Part shown: piece by piece, positions 1 through 9,237 of the stretch
Position numbering within the stretch: position 1 is the first letter of the stretch
Layout: the number at the start of each line of letters is the position of its first letter
DNA from: CAWFGW01 sp963815495
GTDB taxonomy: Bacteria > Bacteroidota > Bacteroidia > Cytophagales > JAAEPT01
Length of the DNA: 64,000 bases
NCBI GenBank assembly: GCA_963815495.1
Contig: CAWFGW010000001.1
Location: 62,001 to 126,000, forward strand
Direction: 5' to 3'
The notes under the pieces: model-generated
What the model saw: the letters and a program-made list of their open reading frames with translations, nothing else
Databases searched by the model: none
What the model was told of the DNA's origin: nothing
Translations under genes and position numbers: made by a program

Positions 1-633
1 AAAAAAGAATTAGGTGGACGAGTTCCTTTAATTGGTTTCGCGGGTGCTCCATGGACAATTTTTTCGTATATGATTGAGGGGAGTGGTTCGAAGACTTTTT
101 CTAAAGCTCGAAAAATGCTATATACTAACCCCACTTTAGCACATAAGCTCATGCAGAAAATTACCGATTCCACTATTGCCTATTTAAAAGCTCAAGTGGT
201 TGCCGGAGCTAATATTATTCAAGTGTTTGATTCGTGGGCAGGCATTTTGCCACCAGCACATTATACTGAATTTAGCATGAAGTATATTGCTCAAATTTGT
301 GATGCGATTAATGATGTACCTGTTACCGTTTTTGCCAAGGGGGCTTTTTTCGCCCGAGAGGAAATGGCGCAATTAAATTGCGAAACGATAGGTTTGGATT
401 GGAACATGGGAATTAAAGAGTCCAGACAATTAATTGGTGCTAACAAAACATTGCAGGGTAATCTGGATCCGTGTGTGTTATATGGCTCTTTTGCTGAAGT
501 AGAAAAATACACCAAACAAATGTTAGTTGAATTTGGATCAACTCGTCATATAGCCAATCTTGGGCATGGCGTGTATCCTGATACTGATTTTGAAAAAGTA
601 AAGTGTTTTGTGGATACAGTAAAAGGGTATTAA
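1..633 (+). CDS. hemE: uroporphyrinogen decarboxylase, 3' part
   Basis: Uroporphyrinogen III decarboxylase removes the four acetate carboxyls to give coproporphyrinogen III in cytoplasmic haem synthesis. The reading frame is open from base 1 (LGGRVPLIGFAGAPWT, then YMIEGSGSKTF), so the gene starts outside the window and the ATG at 70 is an internal methionine. The family signature GFAGAPWT and the late GNLDP and HILNLGHG-like (HIANLGHGV) motifs are present, the last close to the C-terminus as expected. About 210 residues of a usual 340 are visible. A 7-bp inverted repeat (GGGTATT/AATACCC, 625-644) spans the stop codon but lacks a T-tract, so a terminator is doubtful. The gap 634-737 holds nothing else that I can support. 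Confidence 0.95.
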   Translation, partial: KKELGGRVPLIGFAGAPWTIFSYMIEGSGSKTFSKARKMLYTNPTLAHKLMQKITDSTIAYLKAQVVAGANIIQVFDSWAGILPPAHYTEFSMKYIAQICDAINDVPVTVFAKGAFFAREEMAQLNCETIGLDWNMGIKESRQLIGANKTLQGNLDPCVLYGSFAEVEKYTKQMLVEFGSTRHIANLGHGVYPDTDFEKVKCFVDTVKGY

Positions 634-737
634 TTTAAATACCCTATGATGCAATACAGATATTATTATTTTACTCATGCCTCGTGTCAAGGCGTTCAGA
701 GTGATGAATTACGATTGAAGAGTGAGATGTTGGTAGG

Positions 738-1625
738 TTAATCTTTCTCAGTGACCGAGTATCCAACAACACTATTTCCAAAGAAAGTTGGAATTATTAA
801 TAGTTGTTTTTCCTCAATAAACCAAGCATCAGCAGCGTTAAGTCCTTCCTCTTTGGTGTCTAAAAGGCGAATGGAAGATGAGTTATTAGTCACATAAACT
901 TCCCCAGGCCAACAGGATATTAAATAGTCATTTCGTAAAGCATTAATGCCATCACATTTAGGAAGATCCTTTGCGAGCTCTTTTAATTCTTTAGTCGTTC
1001 GATTGATGGAAATTAGTTTTCCCGCATCCATGTCCGCCACAATTAAATCATCTCCTTGTACTAGCAGCCCATTTGGAAGTTGAAATGTGGACTGATCAAA
1101 CCAAGTAGTGATCTTTTTTTCTTTTAGCAGATGGATTTTTGAAGTGTGTGAGTCAGAAATATAAACTTCACCTTCTTCTGAAATAGCGATATCGTTTAAG
1201 AAGATTGAATTTGGGATGCTTATAATTGTATCGATTTCACCTGTTATTAGGCTGATAATAACTACTTTGTTCACATCCGCAACATACAGCTGATTCTGGT
1301 AAATACCCATTCCTTTAGGAGCATCCAACCCTGTATACCAATGGAGTGTTTCTATTTTTCCATCAATGGTGAGTCGGGAAATAAATCCATTGCTATCCAA
1401 TCCTGCATCCTCACCATTAATGTTGGAAACATAAAGATATCCATCTGCAGGATTATAAATCACGGATTCCGGTTTTTGCAAAATGGTGTCAGAGGACCAT
1501 GTTTTTTTTAATTCGACAGTAGGTTTGAACTCTGTTTGATTATCGCTTGAGTTTTTTGTGTTGCATTGTAAAAAACCAATGAGAAAAGCGAGAGCCAGAA
1601 ATAAGTTTAATAAATTCTTTTTCAT
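738..1625 (-). CDS. SMP-30/gluconolactonase-like lipoprotein
   Basis: A 295-residue protein with a lipoprotein signal (hydrophobic stretch, then FLQC with Cys at about residue 21), so probably anchored in a membrane facing the periplasm. The rest looks like a six-bladed beta-propeller of the SMP-30/gluconolactonase/NHL type: repeated units such as PESVIYNPADGYLYVSN, APKGMGIYQNQLYVADV, NDIAISEEGEVYISDS and LPNGLLVQGDDLIVADM. Family members hydrolyse sugar lactones or act as binding propellers; the substrate cannot be read here. It lies 12 bp downstream of the GH3 gene on the same strand, so co-transcription and a role in sugar use are likely. The catalytic assignment is uncertain. Confidence 0.8.
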   Translation of the reverse strand: MKKNLLNLFLALAFLIGFLQCNTKNSSDNQTEFKPTVELKKTWSSDTILQKPESVIYNPADGYLYVSNINGEDAGLDSNGFISRLTIDGKIETLHWYTGLDAPKGMGIYQNQLYVADVNKVVIISLITGEIDTIISIPNSIFLNDIAISEEGEVYISDSHTSKIHLLKEKKITTWFDQSTFQLPNGLLVQGDDLIVADMDAGKLISINRTTKELKELAKDLPKCDGINALRNDYLISCWPGEVYVTNNSSSIRLLDTKEEGLNAADAWFIEEKQLLIIPTFFGNSVVGYSVTEKD

Positions 1626-1637
1626 AATAAGCTATGT

Positions 1638-3887
1638 TTATTTCCAATAGAATGATTTTGTTAAATCACCGATCATCACATCGAAATCACCTGCTTCAAA
1701 TACAGTTTTAAGGTTTTGGTTTACAAAAGATACGTCTTTCTTTTCCAGGGTAAAATTGATGGTTTTTGATTCTCCTGGTTCAAGCATTATTTTTTCAAAA
1801 CGTCTTAAGCGCTTTACGGATGGTGTGATGGAGGCGAACCAATCTCTCGTGTAAAGTTCTACAGCTTCTTGACCTGCAATTTGTCCGTTGTTTGTAATCG
1901 TTACAGTCACATTTAGTTTCTCACTAATTGTATCACCATTGAGCGTTAAATTGCTATAATCGAAAGATGTATACGAAAGTCCATGTCCAAATTCATATTG
2001 TGGTGTGAATTCGTAGTAATAATCATATGGTTTATCTATTTCTATTGCTTCTGCTAACTTTTTATGGTCATATGTGATTAATGTACCACTATAACGGGGG
2101 TAAGTGATGGGTAACCGACCTGAGGGGTTGTAATTACCATACACAACATCATGAAACGCTTGAGCACCCTGAGAACCTGGCCAAAATCCTACTATTAGAC
2201 CATCGATTAAAGGTTCTATTTCAGCTAATATTCGCGGGCGACCTTCTAATAACAATACTACGATTGGCTTGCCTGTTGAAGCTAATGCCTTTACTAACTC
2301 CACTTGATTTTTAGGAAAAGCTAAGTCAGGGATGTTTCCAGGGGTTTCGGCATAGGATTTTTCTCCCAGGCAAAGCACAATTACTTCAGAAGATTTTGCG
2401 GATTGAATCAATGTATTGTTGGTTTTGTACATTTCATCAAACCCGATGGATTCCATATAATTGGCATTAGAAAATACGTTGGAAATGCTTTTTAAAGAAT
2501 CGGGGTAAAGTTCTTCGTGATAACCTTGCCAACCGTAAGACCAAGCACCGTGAAGGGCGGTTATCGAGTTGGCCGCTGGTCCTGTTAAAAATACTTTTGC
2601 CCCCTTTTTTAATGGCAATACATTCCCTTTATTTTTCAAAAGAACTAGCGATTCTCTAGCTGCTTGAAGCGCTGTTGAGCTATAGGAAGGCTTAGCAAAG
2701 TGGGAGGTGAGCTCCTGTTCGATGTTGGGGTTTTTAAATAAACCGACTTGTTTTTTCAAGGTTAAAATTCTTCTAACTGAAGCGTTGATGCGCTCTTCTG
2801 AAATTCTACCTTCCTTAACTAAGGCAATTAAATCTTCAGTAAAACTGAAATCAAAGGGTACAATACACATGTCTATACCTGCATTTATGGCTAAATAAAC
2901 GGCTTCTTTATGTGTAGCGGCAACCCGATGTCTTTCATGCATTTTTAAAATGTCTTGCCAATCGGAAATAATCATGCCTTTGAAACCTAGTTCTCCACGT
3001 AATACATCTGTTAATAGGTATTTGTTAGCATGAACAGGCACACCATTAACTTCTCCTGAATTAACCATGAGCGTTTTTGCACCGATATTTACTGCTTCTT
3101 GAAACTGAGGTAGGAAATATTCTCTAAGGTTAATCTCAGGTATAAGTGCAGGGGATCGGTCTTTTCCATTATTAGGCACTGAGTAGCCAATGAAGTGTTT
3201 CATACAAGAAGCGACAGTGGGGGCATTATGTTGACTTTCACCTTCAAATCCTTGAATAGAGGCTTTTCCTAATTCGGTCACTATATAAGTGTCTTCACCA
3301 AAAGTCTCTCCCAAGCGAGACCATTGTTGATTTCTACCACAATCCAACACTGGAGAAAAGTTATATCGAATGCCGGCTGCTCGGGTTTCTGCTGCACAGA
3401 TAGTCGCACATTGTTTCACTAACTCCTTGTTGCGGGTAGCTCCAAGAGCCAAGTTATGCGGAAAGATAGTCGCACCAAGAATATAATTAGCTCCATGTAC
3501 AGCATCAATGCAGTACAAGAAAGGAATTTTATGGTTTGTTTTATTCAGGGAATAATCTTGCAGTTTTTGAATAAGAGATTGCCATTGATCAAAAGAATAG
3601 GCACCAGAAATTACATTTTGAATGGATCCTATATGATATTTGATAAACACATCATGCATTTTTGCAGAGTCAAGTAATAATTTTCTGCTCTCATCTTCAG
3701 TAGCAATGGTGGATAAAGTAAGGTTGGTCATTTGACCTACTTTTTCTGCTAGTGAAAGCCTTCCAATTATTGCTTCAATTTCAGCATCATTGGAACCTGC
3801 TTCATCAATTGTTGACTCTTTTTTGTGTGTTTGATTACAAGACCAAAGCAGTGGTAAAAGCAGTAAAAGTAACTTAATTATTTTCAT
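1638..3887 (-). CDS. GH3 family beta-glucosidase lipoprotein (BglX-like)
   Basis: Exported glycoside hydrolase family 3 enzyme of 749 residues, predicted to release terminal beta-D-glucose from oligosaccharides. The signal peptide ends in a lipobox (LLWSC, Cys at about 17). The order is GH3 N-terminal TIM barrel (residues 35-370), GH3 C-terminal alpha/beta sandwich (about 415-620) and fibronectin-III-like domain (about 655-735). The nucleophile is Asp309 in MIISDWQDI, and the substrate-binding KHFIGY region is present. Length is normal for BglX-type enzymes. It sits between an aldo/keto reductase gene (51 bp upstream) and an SMP-30-like gene (12 bp downstream), which suggests one sugar-use operon. 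Together with the GH5 enzyme near 57000 it suggests beta-glucan use. Confidence 0.93.
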   Translation of the reverse strand: MKIIKLLLLLLPLLWSCNQTHKKESTIDEAGSNDAEIEAIIGRLSLAEKVGQMTNLTLSTIATEDESRKLLLDSAKMHDVFIKYHIGSIQNVISGAYSFDQWQSLIQKLQDYSLNKTNHKIPFLYCIDAVHGANYILGATIFPHNLALGATRNKELVKQCATICAAETRAAGIRYNFSPVLDCGRNQQWSRLGETFGEDTYIVTELGKASIQGFEGESQHNAPTVASCMKHFIGYSVPNNGKDRSPALIPEINLREYFLPQFQEAVNIGAKTLMVNSGEVNGVPVHANKYLLTDVLRGELGFKGMIISDWQDILKMHERHRVAATHKEAVYLAINAGIDMCIVPFDFSFTEDLIALVKEGRISEERINASVRRILTLKKQVGLFKNPNIEQELTSHFAKPSYSSTALQAARESLVLLKNKGNVLPLKKGAKVFLTGPAANSITALHGAWSYGWQGYHEELYPDSLKSISNVFSNANYMESIGFDEMYKTNNTLIQSAKSSEVIVLCLGEKSYAETPGNIPDLAFPKNQVELVKALASTGKPIVVLLLEGRPRILAEIEPLIDGLIVGFWPGSQGAQAFHDVVYGNYNPSGRLPITYPRYSGTLITYDHKKLAEAIEIDKPYDYYYEFTPQYEFGHGLSYTSFDYSNLTLNGDTISEKLNVTVTITNNGQIAGQEAVELYTRDWFASITPSVKRLRRFEKIMLEPGESKTINFTLEKKDVSFVNQNLKTVFEAGDFDVMIGDLTKSFYWK

Positions 3888-3938
3888 AAGAATGTCTATT
3901 AATGTTGGCTGAAGAGTAAATTGAGAGTTTATAAGTTA

Positions 3939-4910
3939 TTATTGTGACCAAGAAGTTGGTTGTCTGTCCCAACGGTGATTACGAAGTTCTTGCACTAAGT
4001 CTTTAGAAAGTTTGGTGCCATCACTTGTTGCCGTGTTTGCTATTACGTTACGTTCTTTTCGCATCCCTGGAATAGTTGTACAGATATCTTCATTTTCTAA
4101 GATAAAGCGTAAAGCCATTTCAGCCATAGTCATACCATTTGGGACAACAGGTCGTAAAGCATCGGCTTTTTCAGCACTGGCTATGAGGTTTTCAGGAACA
4201 AAATAGGTAGACCTCCAATCTTCTTCAGGAAAGGTGGTTTCTTTAGAAATATTACCTGTAAGAGTGCCCTCGTCAAAGGGTACACGTGCAATGAAAGCGA
4301 TGTCTAATTTTCGACAGAGTGGGAGCAAAACATCTTCGGGTGCCTGGTCAAATATGTTATAGATTCCCTGAACGGCATCGATAAGGTTGGTATGTAATGC
4401 TTCTATCACATTTTCAGGTTCCCAACGATTGATGCTTATGCCCATTGCATCTATTTTTCCAGCTTTTTTTAAATCCTCTACAGCGCGTTTCCATTCATCT
4501 TTAGTCGCCCAGTGGTCATCCCACGTATGGAACTGCATTAAATCTATTTGCTCTAACTTTAAATTAGTTAAGGTTTTATCTGTGTATTCGATGATATGAT
4601 TATAAGGGTAAGAATCTTCAAAAGCATATTCACGTTTTGCTGGCCAGGAAAAATTTTTAGGCGGAATTTTGCTGGCAGTATAAAGTTTGTTTCCAGGATG
4701 TCTTCTTACCAAGTCGCCTAATAATTGTTCACTATGACCTTCACCATAACCCCAAGCAGTATCAAAAAAATTCACACCTCGTTCCACAGCTAAATCTAGC
4801 GATTTTGCAGATTGGAGATCATCAGAAGCCGTCCAACCGCCCATACCCCACATGCCGTATCCGATTTCACTTACTTGCCATTTTGTCCTACCGAATTTTC
4901 TATACTTCAT
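3939..4910 (-). CDS. aldo/keto reductase
   Basis: NAD(P)H-dependent oxidoreductase of the aldo/keto reductase superfamily, 323 residues, cytoplasmic (no signal). The N-terminus MKYRKFGRTKWQVSEIGYG is typical of the family. The catalytic Asp/Tyr segment (FFDTAWGYGEGHSEQLLG) and the active-site His region (LMQFHTWDDHW) are visible, and the C-terminal cofactor segment contains TTIPGMRK. The preference for sugars, aldehydes or other carbonyls cannot be told. It is the first gene of the reverse-strand set leading to the GH3 and SMP-30-like genes, so carbohydrate metabolism is the likely context. The 207 bp upstream of it (4911-5117) contain no recognisable gene. Confidence 0.9.
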   Translation of the reverse strand: MKYRKFGRTKWQVSEIGYGMWGMGGWTASDDLQSAKSLDLAVERGVNFFDTAWGYGEGHSEQLLGDLVRRHPGNKLYTASKIPPKNFSWPAKREYAFEDSYPYNHIIEYTDKTLTNLKLEQIDLMQFHTWDDHWATKDEWKRAVEDLKKAGKIDAMGISINRWEPENVIEALHTNLIDAVQGIYNIFDQAPEDVLLPLCRKLDIAFIARVPFDEGTLTGNISKETTFPEEDWRSTYFVPENLIASAEKADALRPVVPNGMTMAEMALRFILENEDICTTIPGMRKERNVIANTATSDGTKLSKDLVQELRNHRWDRQPTSWSQ

Positions 4911-5117
4911 ACTAGTTTAAACAAGTTTTTATTATTGATATACTGTGATATAGAAAAATAAGAAAATTGATAATGAAGTAACTCTTTCGAGAGCGCTACT
5001 TATTAAAAAGGTAGCTAAGTTGTGTTTTTTTATACACGAAATATATCGCTTTAGAAACCCTGTTTTGATGGGAGAATAAGAGAGTAAACAAACTTTTATA
5101 GCGTTTGGATTTGTTTA

Positions 5118-6920
5118 TTACCCAATCAATAAGTGAGCATTGGGGTACTTGTAATTGGTTGTTGAAATACGGTTACTTAAAGCAAGTGCTAAAGTCAGTG
5201 TTCCTATTCGTCCAACAAACATAGAAAGTATTATTAACCATTTCCCAGAAGTACTCAGGGAGGCTGTAATTCCTGTACTCAAACCAACAGTAGCAAAGGC
5301 TGATATTTGTTCAAATACCAAGTCAAGAATACTAAGCCCTTCATCTGTAATTGAAAGAAGGAAAATCAAAACTAAGTTATAGCTGGCAGCAAAGACGAAG
5401 ATAGAATAAGCTTTGAAAAGTAAGTCGTTAGAAATGGTTCTTCCCGCCATGTCAATAGATTTTTTACCACGAATGGTAGCGATAGAAGAATTTGCAATAA
5501 TTAAAAAGGTAGAGGTTTTTATACCACCACCAGTAGATCCTGAAGAGGCACCTATAAACATTAAGAAAATCATGAATATAAGTGTTGGATTAGATAGTGC
5601 ACCAATGTCTACGGTATTAAAACCAGCCGTTCTTGTAGTAACGGATTGAAAGAAGGAGGCTACTAAAGCGGTAAAAGTGTCAGCCCCATCAAGCACATGA
5701 CCTTTTTTGGACTCGACTAGGTAAAACAATACCATTCCAAAAAAGATGAGGGCTGTGGAGGAATATATAGCAATTTTGGAACTAAGGCGCCAATTTTTCC
5801 ATGGTTTTTCTAATCGTTCTCTTAACATTTTTGGAGAAAGTACATCTTGAATAACCGAAAATCCTAGTCCTCCAACAATAACAGCACAACCAATAATGAC
5901 ATGTAGTAGATAAGAGTGTCTGATGCTTTCTTCATAAAGACCATTAGTGAATAAGCTAAAGCCTGCATTACAAAAAGCAGAAACAGCGTGAAAAAGCGAC
6001 TTAAATATACGGTCACCTATCCCGGTAAATTGTATTTCTGAACCCCAAGAAAAATAGATTCCAATAAAGGTTAGTAGTTCAATAGTGAAGGTAATGAACA
6101 CAACTTGACGCAATAAGCTCCTTGATGAGGATAAGTTTTCGCCACTTAAATAGTCCTGTATCATCAACTGCTGTTTAATACCCACACCACTTTTCAAAAA
6201 AGTAGCGAAGAAGGTTGTAAATGAAACTATGCCTATACCTCCAAGTTGCATTAATAGGAGAATTACAATTTGACCTTTAAAGGTAAAAAAAGTAGCTGTA
6301 TCAACAATGATTAACCCTGTTACACAGGAAGCGCTGACGGAGGTGAAAATTGCTTCCATAAATGAGGCACCTCCTATTTTTATCGTCATAGCGGGTAACA
6401 TTAATAAGCCTGTACCAATAGCAATTAATATTAAAAAACTGAATATAAAAGTTGTAGCCGGTTGCAATGCTATGGAATTGAGGATGTTACTAAACCGTAC
6501 CAATTCAAACCCAACCAAATAAAGCATTGAAACTGTAATTACAACACTGTAAAAGTGTGTGTATTCCTTCAACTTGAAAAAAGAAAAAATCACCTCAGTA
6601 AAATGAAAGTCAAAAATAAGTGTTTTGAGACCTGTGATAGTAATTAAAACCATGACTAGCCCCTCAAACCAAGTGTTTTTTATAAACTGAATTCGTTCAA
6701 ACGTATATAGAAGACGCGCAAAATAATTAATTGCAAAGACACCAAAAAGTAGTTCAAAGGTTTCGTGAATTATTATTGTTTCTTTTTGAGATAGACGAAA
6801 ACCATTTTGGTAAATAATCAGGCATAAAGCTGAAAAAGCACTGAGCTGTGAAAATAAGTGCAGTATCCCCAGTACTTTATCTTTACTGTCATACAAGAAT
6901 CTGTATATGCGCTCTCTCAT
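5118..6920 (-). CDS. TrkH/KtrB family potassium transporter
   Basis: Integral membrane K+ uptake subunit of the TrkH/KtrB superfamily, 600 residues. The four selectivity-filter loops, each with the expected Gly, can be seen in order: SCVTGLII, AFCNAGFSL, TRTAGFNT and FATVGLST. About 140 extra N-terminal residues add further membrane helices before the first pore repeat, as in some Bacteroidota homologues. The regulatory partner TrkA/KtrA is not next to it. The start lies 4 bp from the end of the heptose-kinase gene, so it is probably the last gene of an aspartate aminotransferase / kinase / trkH operon. The family is certain; the exact ion and coupling mode are inferred. Confidence 0.92.
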   Translation of the reverse strand: MRERIYRFLYDSKDKVLGILHLFSQLSAFSALCLIIYQNGFRLSQKETIIIHETFELLFGVFAINYFARLLYTFERIQFIKNTWFEGLVMVLITITGLKTLIFDFHFTEVIFSFFKLKEYTHFYSVVITVSMLYLVGFELVRFSNILNSIALQPATTFIFSFLILIAIGTGLLMLPAMTIKIGGASFMEAIFTSVSASCVTGLIIVDTATFFTFKGQIVILLLMQLGGIGIVSFTTFFATFLKSGVGIKQQLMIQDYLSGENLSSSRSLLRQVVFITFTIELLTFIGIYFSWGSEIQFTGIGDRIFKSLFHAVSAFCNAGFSLFTNGLYEESIRHSYLLHVIIGCAVIVGGLGFSVIQDVLSPKMLRERLEKPWKNWRLSSKIAIYSSTALIFFGMVLFYLVESKKGHVLDGADTFTALVASFFQSVTTRTAGFNTVDIGALSNPTLIFMIFLMFIGASSGSTGGGIKTSTFLIIANSSIATIRGKKSIDMAGRTISNDLLFKAYSIFVFAASYNLVLIFLLSITDEGLSILDLVFEQISAFATVGLSTGITASLSTSGKWLIILSMFVGRIGTLTLALALSNRISTTNYKYPNAHLLIG

Positions 6921-6924
6921 GCTG

Positions 6925-7917
6925 CTAATCTAGCAATTTTCTGATTGCCTCTTCCTTCAATCGCACTTTATTCACGGGCACTACACCAATGTGTTCACAC
7001 ACTAACCCACCTGCTAAGTTGCTTAATTTTGCTAAAAAAGGCATGTCCGTTTGTTTTGCTAGGCAAAGTGCTGCTACACTTACAACGGTATCACCAGCTC
7101 CTGACACATCCGTGATATCTCGTTTATGGGCTGAGTTATAACTGTTTTCAGTTCCATCACCGATAAATACACCTTCTTCTGAAAGAGTAACAAGTGCTGA
7201 AGACATGTTTATTTCCTGCTTTAATTTTAACACCGCTTTTTGAATGCCTTTTTGATCATTTTTTTTTACTTCAATATTTAACCCTTCGGTTAACTCTTTT
7301 AAGTTAGGTTTGAATATTGTCACATTTTTGTAAGCTAAAAAATTTTTCTTTTTGGGGTCAACAATGGTAGGCTTGTTTTCTTCTTTAGCAATTTTAATAA
7401 AATCAGGAATGTTTTTATCAATCAGAACGCCTTTATTGTAATCTTGAAATAAAACTACATCCACTTCTTTTATCAGCAACTTGAAATTTTTTACTAGGCC
7501 TTTGATTTCTTTATCGTTGGCATCATGTGTATCTTCAGTATCCACACGAAGCAACTGTTGTGATGAAGCAATAATGCGGTGTTTAACAGTGGTCTTTCTG
7601 GTTGAGCTGATGAACACTCCTTCTGCGGAGAGATGGTTTTCTTTTAATAAATCAAGAAACTCAGTTCCCTCTGCATCATCTCCTACAATAGTACATAAAA
7701 AGGGTGTGGCACCCATAGCTTGTAAGTTCAAGGCTACGTTTGCCGCACCACCTAATCTTTTTTCTCTGTTTTTGACATTTACTATCGGTACTGGTGCCTC
7801 AGGTGATATACGTGTCGTTGTTCCCCATAAATAGGAGTCTAACATTACATCACCTACGACTAATACTTTGAGTGAATTAAAATCCTCAAAGAGTGCTTCG
7901 ATAGCAGTTGCTGTCAT
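6925..7917 (-). CDS. D-glycero-beta-D-manno-heptose-7-phosphate kinase-like (PfkB family)
   Basis: A 330-residue sugar kinase of the PfkB/ribokinase family, closest in appearance to the RfaE1/HldE kinase domain that phosphorylates heptose 7-phosphate at C1 for ADP-heptose and LPS core synthesis. Visible signatures are VVGDVMLDSYLWGTTTRISPE at the N-terminus, RLGGAANVALNLQAMGA (PfkB signature 1) and the catalytic DVSGAGDTVVS near residue 275 (anion hole and catalytic Asp). The nucleotidyltransferase half found in HldE is absent, so it is the stand-alone kinase form. It overlaps the upstream aminotransferase gene by one base (TAATG), which implies translational coupling. Confidence 0.88.
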   Translation of the reverse strand: MTATAIEALFEDFNSLKVLVVGDVMLDSYLWGTTTRISPEAPVPIVNVKNREKRLGGAANVALNLQAMGATPFLCTIVGDDAEGTEFLDLLKENHLSAEGVFISSTRKTTVKHRIIASSQQLLRVDTEDTHDANDKEIKGLVKNFKLLIKEVDVVLFQDYNKGVLIDKNIPDFIKIAKEENKPTIVDPKKKNFLAYKNVTIFKPNLKELTEGLNIEVKKNDQKGIQKAVLKLKQEINMSSALVTLSEEGVFIGDGTENSYNSAHKRDITDVSGAGDTVVSVAALCLAKQTDMPFLAKLSNLAGGLVCEHIGVVPVNKVRLKEEAIRKLLD

Positions 7918-9134
7918 TATACTAATTTACCTAACCATTCGGTTAATCGTGTAGCAGCTTCTTTCAAATTTTCATCAGAAGTAGCGTAAGAAAAACGTAA
8001 GTTTTTAGGTGCTCCAAAAGCTTCACCAGCAACACTCGATACATGAGCAGAGTTTAATAAGTATAAACTCAAATCCATTGAATCTTTAATCACAGAACCG
8101 TCAGGAGCGGTTTTACCATAATAAGAACTTACATCAGGGAATAAGTAGAAAGCACCTTCAGGAGTAGCTACATCTATTCCTGGAATTTCTTTTAATAATG
8201 AAATCAATAAATCCCTTCTTCTTAAGAAAGCTTCACCCATTTCATTAATCGCCTTCGTCATGTTTGTGTAATCTTCTAGCGCAGTCACACAAGCATGTTG
8301 TGTAATTGAGTTTGTTCCAGATGTTACTTGACCTTGAATTTTGTCTGTAGCTTTTGCCAACCATAGTGGTGCACAGATGTACCCTACTCTCCAACCAGTC
8401 ATTGCAAATCCTTTTGAAAAACCGTTGATAGTGATTGTTCTATCTTTAGCACCTTCCAATGAACCCATTGAAGTGTGTTTTCCCACGTAGTTGATGTATT
8501 CGTAGATTTCATCAGCCATGAACATCACATGTTCAGGAACTGCTTTAATCATAGCTTTTAACTCTTCTTCAGAGAATAATGCACCAGCAGGGTTACTTGG
8601 TGAGGAGTATAAAACAGCTTTAGTTTTTTCAGTACACGCAGCACCAATTTGATCTGCTGTTGGTTTAAATCCTGTATCAATATCTCCACTTACAATAACT
8701 GGAATACCTCCAGCAAACTTCACTACATCGGCATAACTAACCCAGTATGGACCTAAAATCACGACTTCGTCACCTGGATTTACTAAGGCTAATATTACGT
8801 TTGCGATGGATTGTTTCGCGCCAGTTGAAACTACAATTTGGTTGGCAACAGCATCTATATTGTTGTCGCGCTTTAACTTAGTTACAATGGCATTTTTTAA
8901 TGCTGGAATACCAGGTACGGGAGTATATTGGTGGTAACCATCGTCAATGGCTTTCTTCGCAGCATCACAGATATAAGAAGGCGTCTTAAAGTCAGGTTCT
9001 CCAACACTTAAGTTGATAACCTTTACACCTTTCCCCGCTAATTCTCTTGCAGCTTGAGCCATCGCAAGTGTTGCTGACTCTTCCATGTTTACGACTCTAT
9101 CCGATAGAGGTAAAGTTTCTGTTAAAGCACTCAT
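7917..9134 (-). CDS. class I aspartate aminotransferase (aspartate/prephenate type)
   Basis: PLP-dependent fold-type I aminotransferase, 405 residues, cytoplasmic, expected to interconvert aspartate/2-oxoglutarate with oxaloacetate/glutamate, possibly also prephenate. Motifs: INLSVGEPDFKTP near the N-terminus, SSPSNPAGALF, the Tyr/Asp cofactor contact MADEIYEYINY, the Schiff-base Lys in INGFSKGFAMTGWR, and the C-terminal substrate Arg in LRFSYATS. Length and motif spacing fit subgroup I-beta (AspC of Bacillus/Thermus type). It is the first gene of a reverse-strand operon with the PfkB kinase (1-bp overlap) and trkH. Nothing unusual was seen. Confidence 0.92.
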   Translation of the reverse strand: MSALTETLPLSDRVVNMEESATLAMAQAARELAGKGVKVINLSVGEPDFKTPSYICDAAKKAIDDGYHQYTPVPGIPALKNAIVTKLKRDNNIDAVANQIVVSTGAKQSIANVILALVNPGDEVVILGPYWVSYADVVKFAGGIPVIVSGDIDTGFKPTADQIGAACTEKTKAVLYSSPSNPAGALFSEEELKAMIKAVPEHVMFMADEIYEYINYVGKHTSMGSLEGAKDRTITINGFSKGFAMTGWRVGYICAPLWLAKATDKIQGQVTSGTNSITQHACVTALEDYTNMTKAINEMGEAFLRRRDLLISLLKEIPGIDVATPEGAFYLFPDVSSYYGKTAPDGSVIKDSMDLSLYLLNSAHVSSVAGEAFGAPKNLRFSYATSDENLKEAATRLTEWLGKLV

Positions 9135-9237
9135 GTTATATAATTATTGATTCAATTAAAATGGTCGCAAAGCTACAAATTTCGATGTGTAATTTCTAAA
9201 TCAAAAGGGTGTTTTTAAAAAAAGTGATTATAAAATC

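Noticed and set aside
646..741. A 31-codon frame after hemE (starting MMQYRYYYFTH).
   Set aside because: Too short, no family resemblance, and its end overlaps the stop of the convergent SMP-30-like gene; could be a remnant but cannot be supported.
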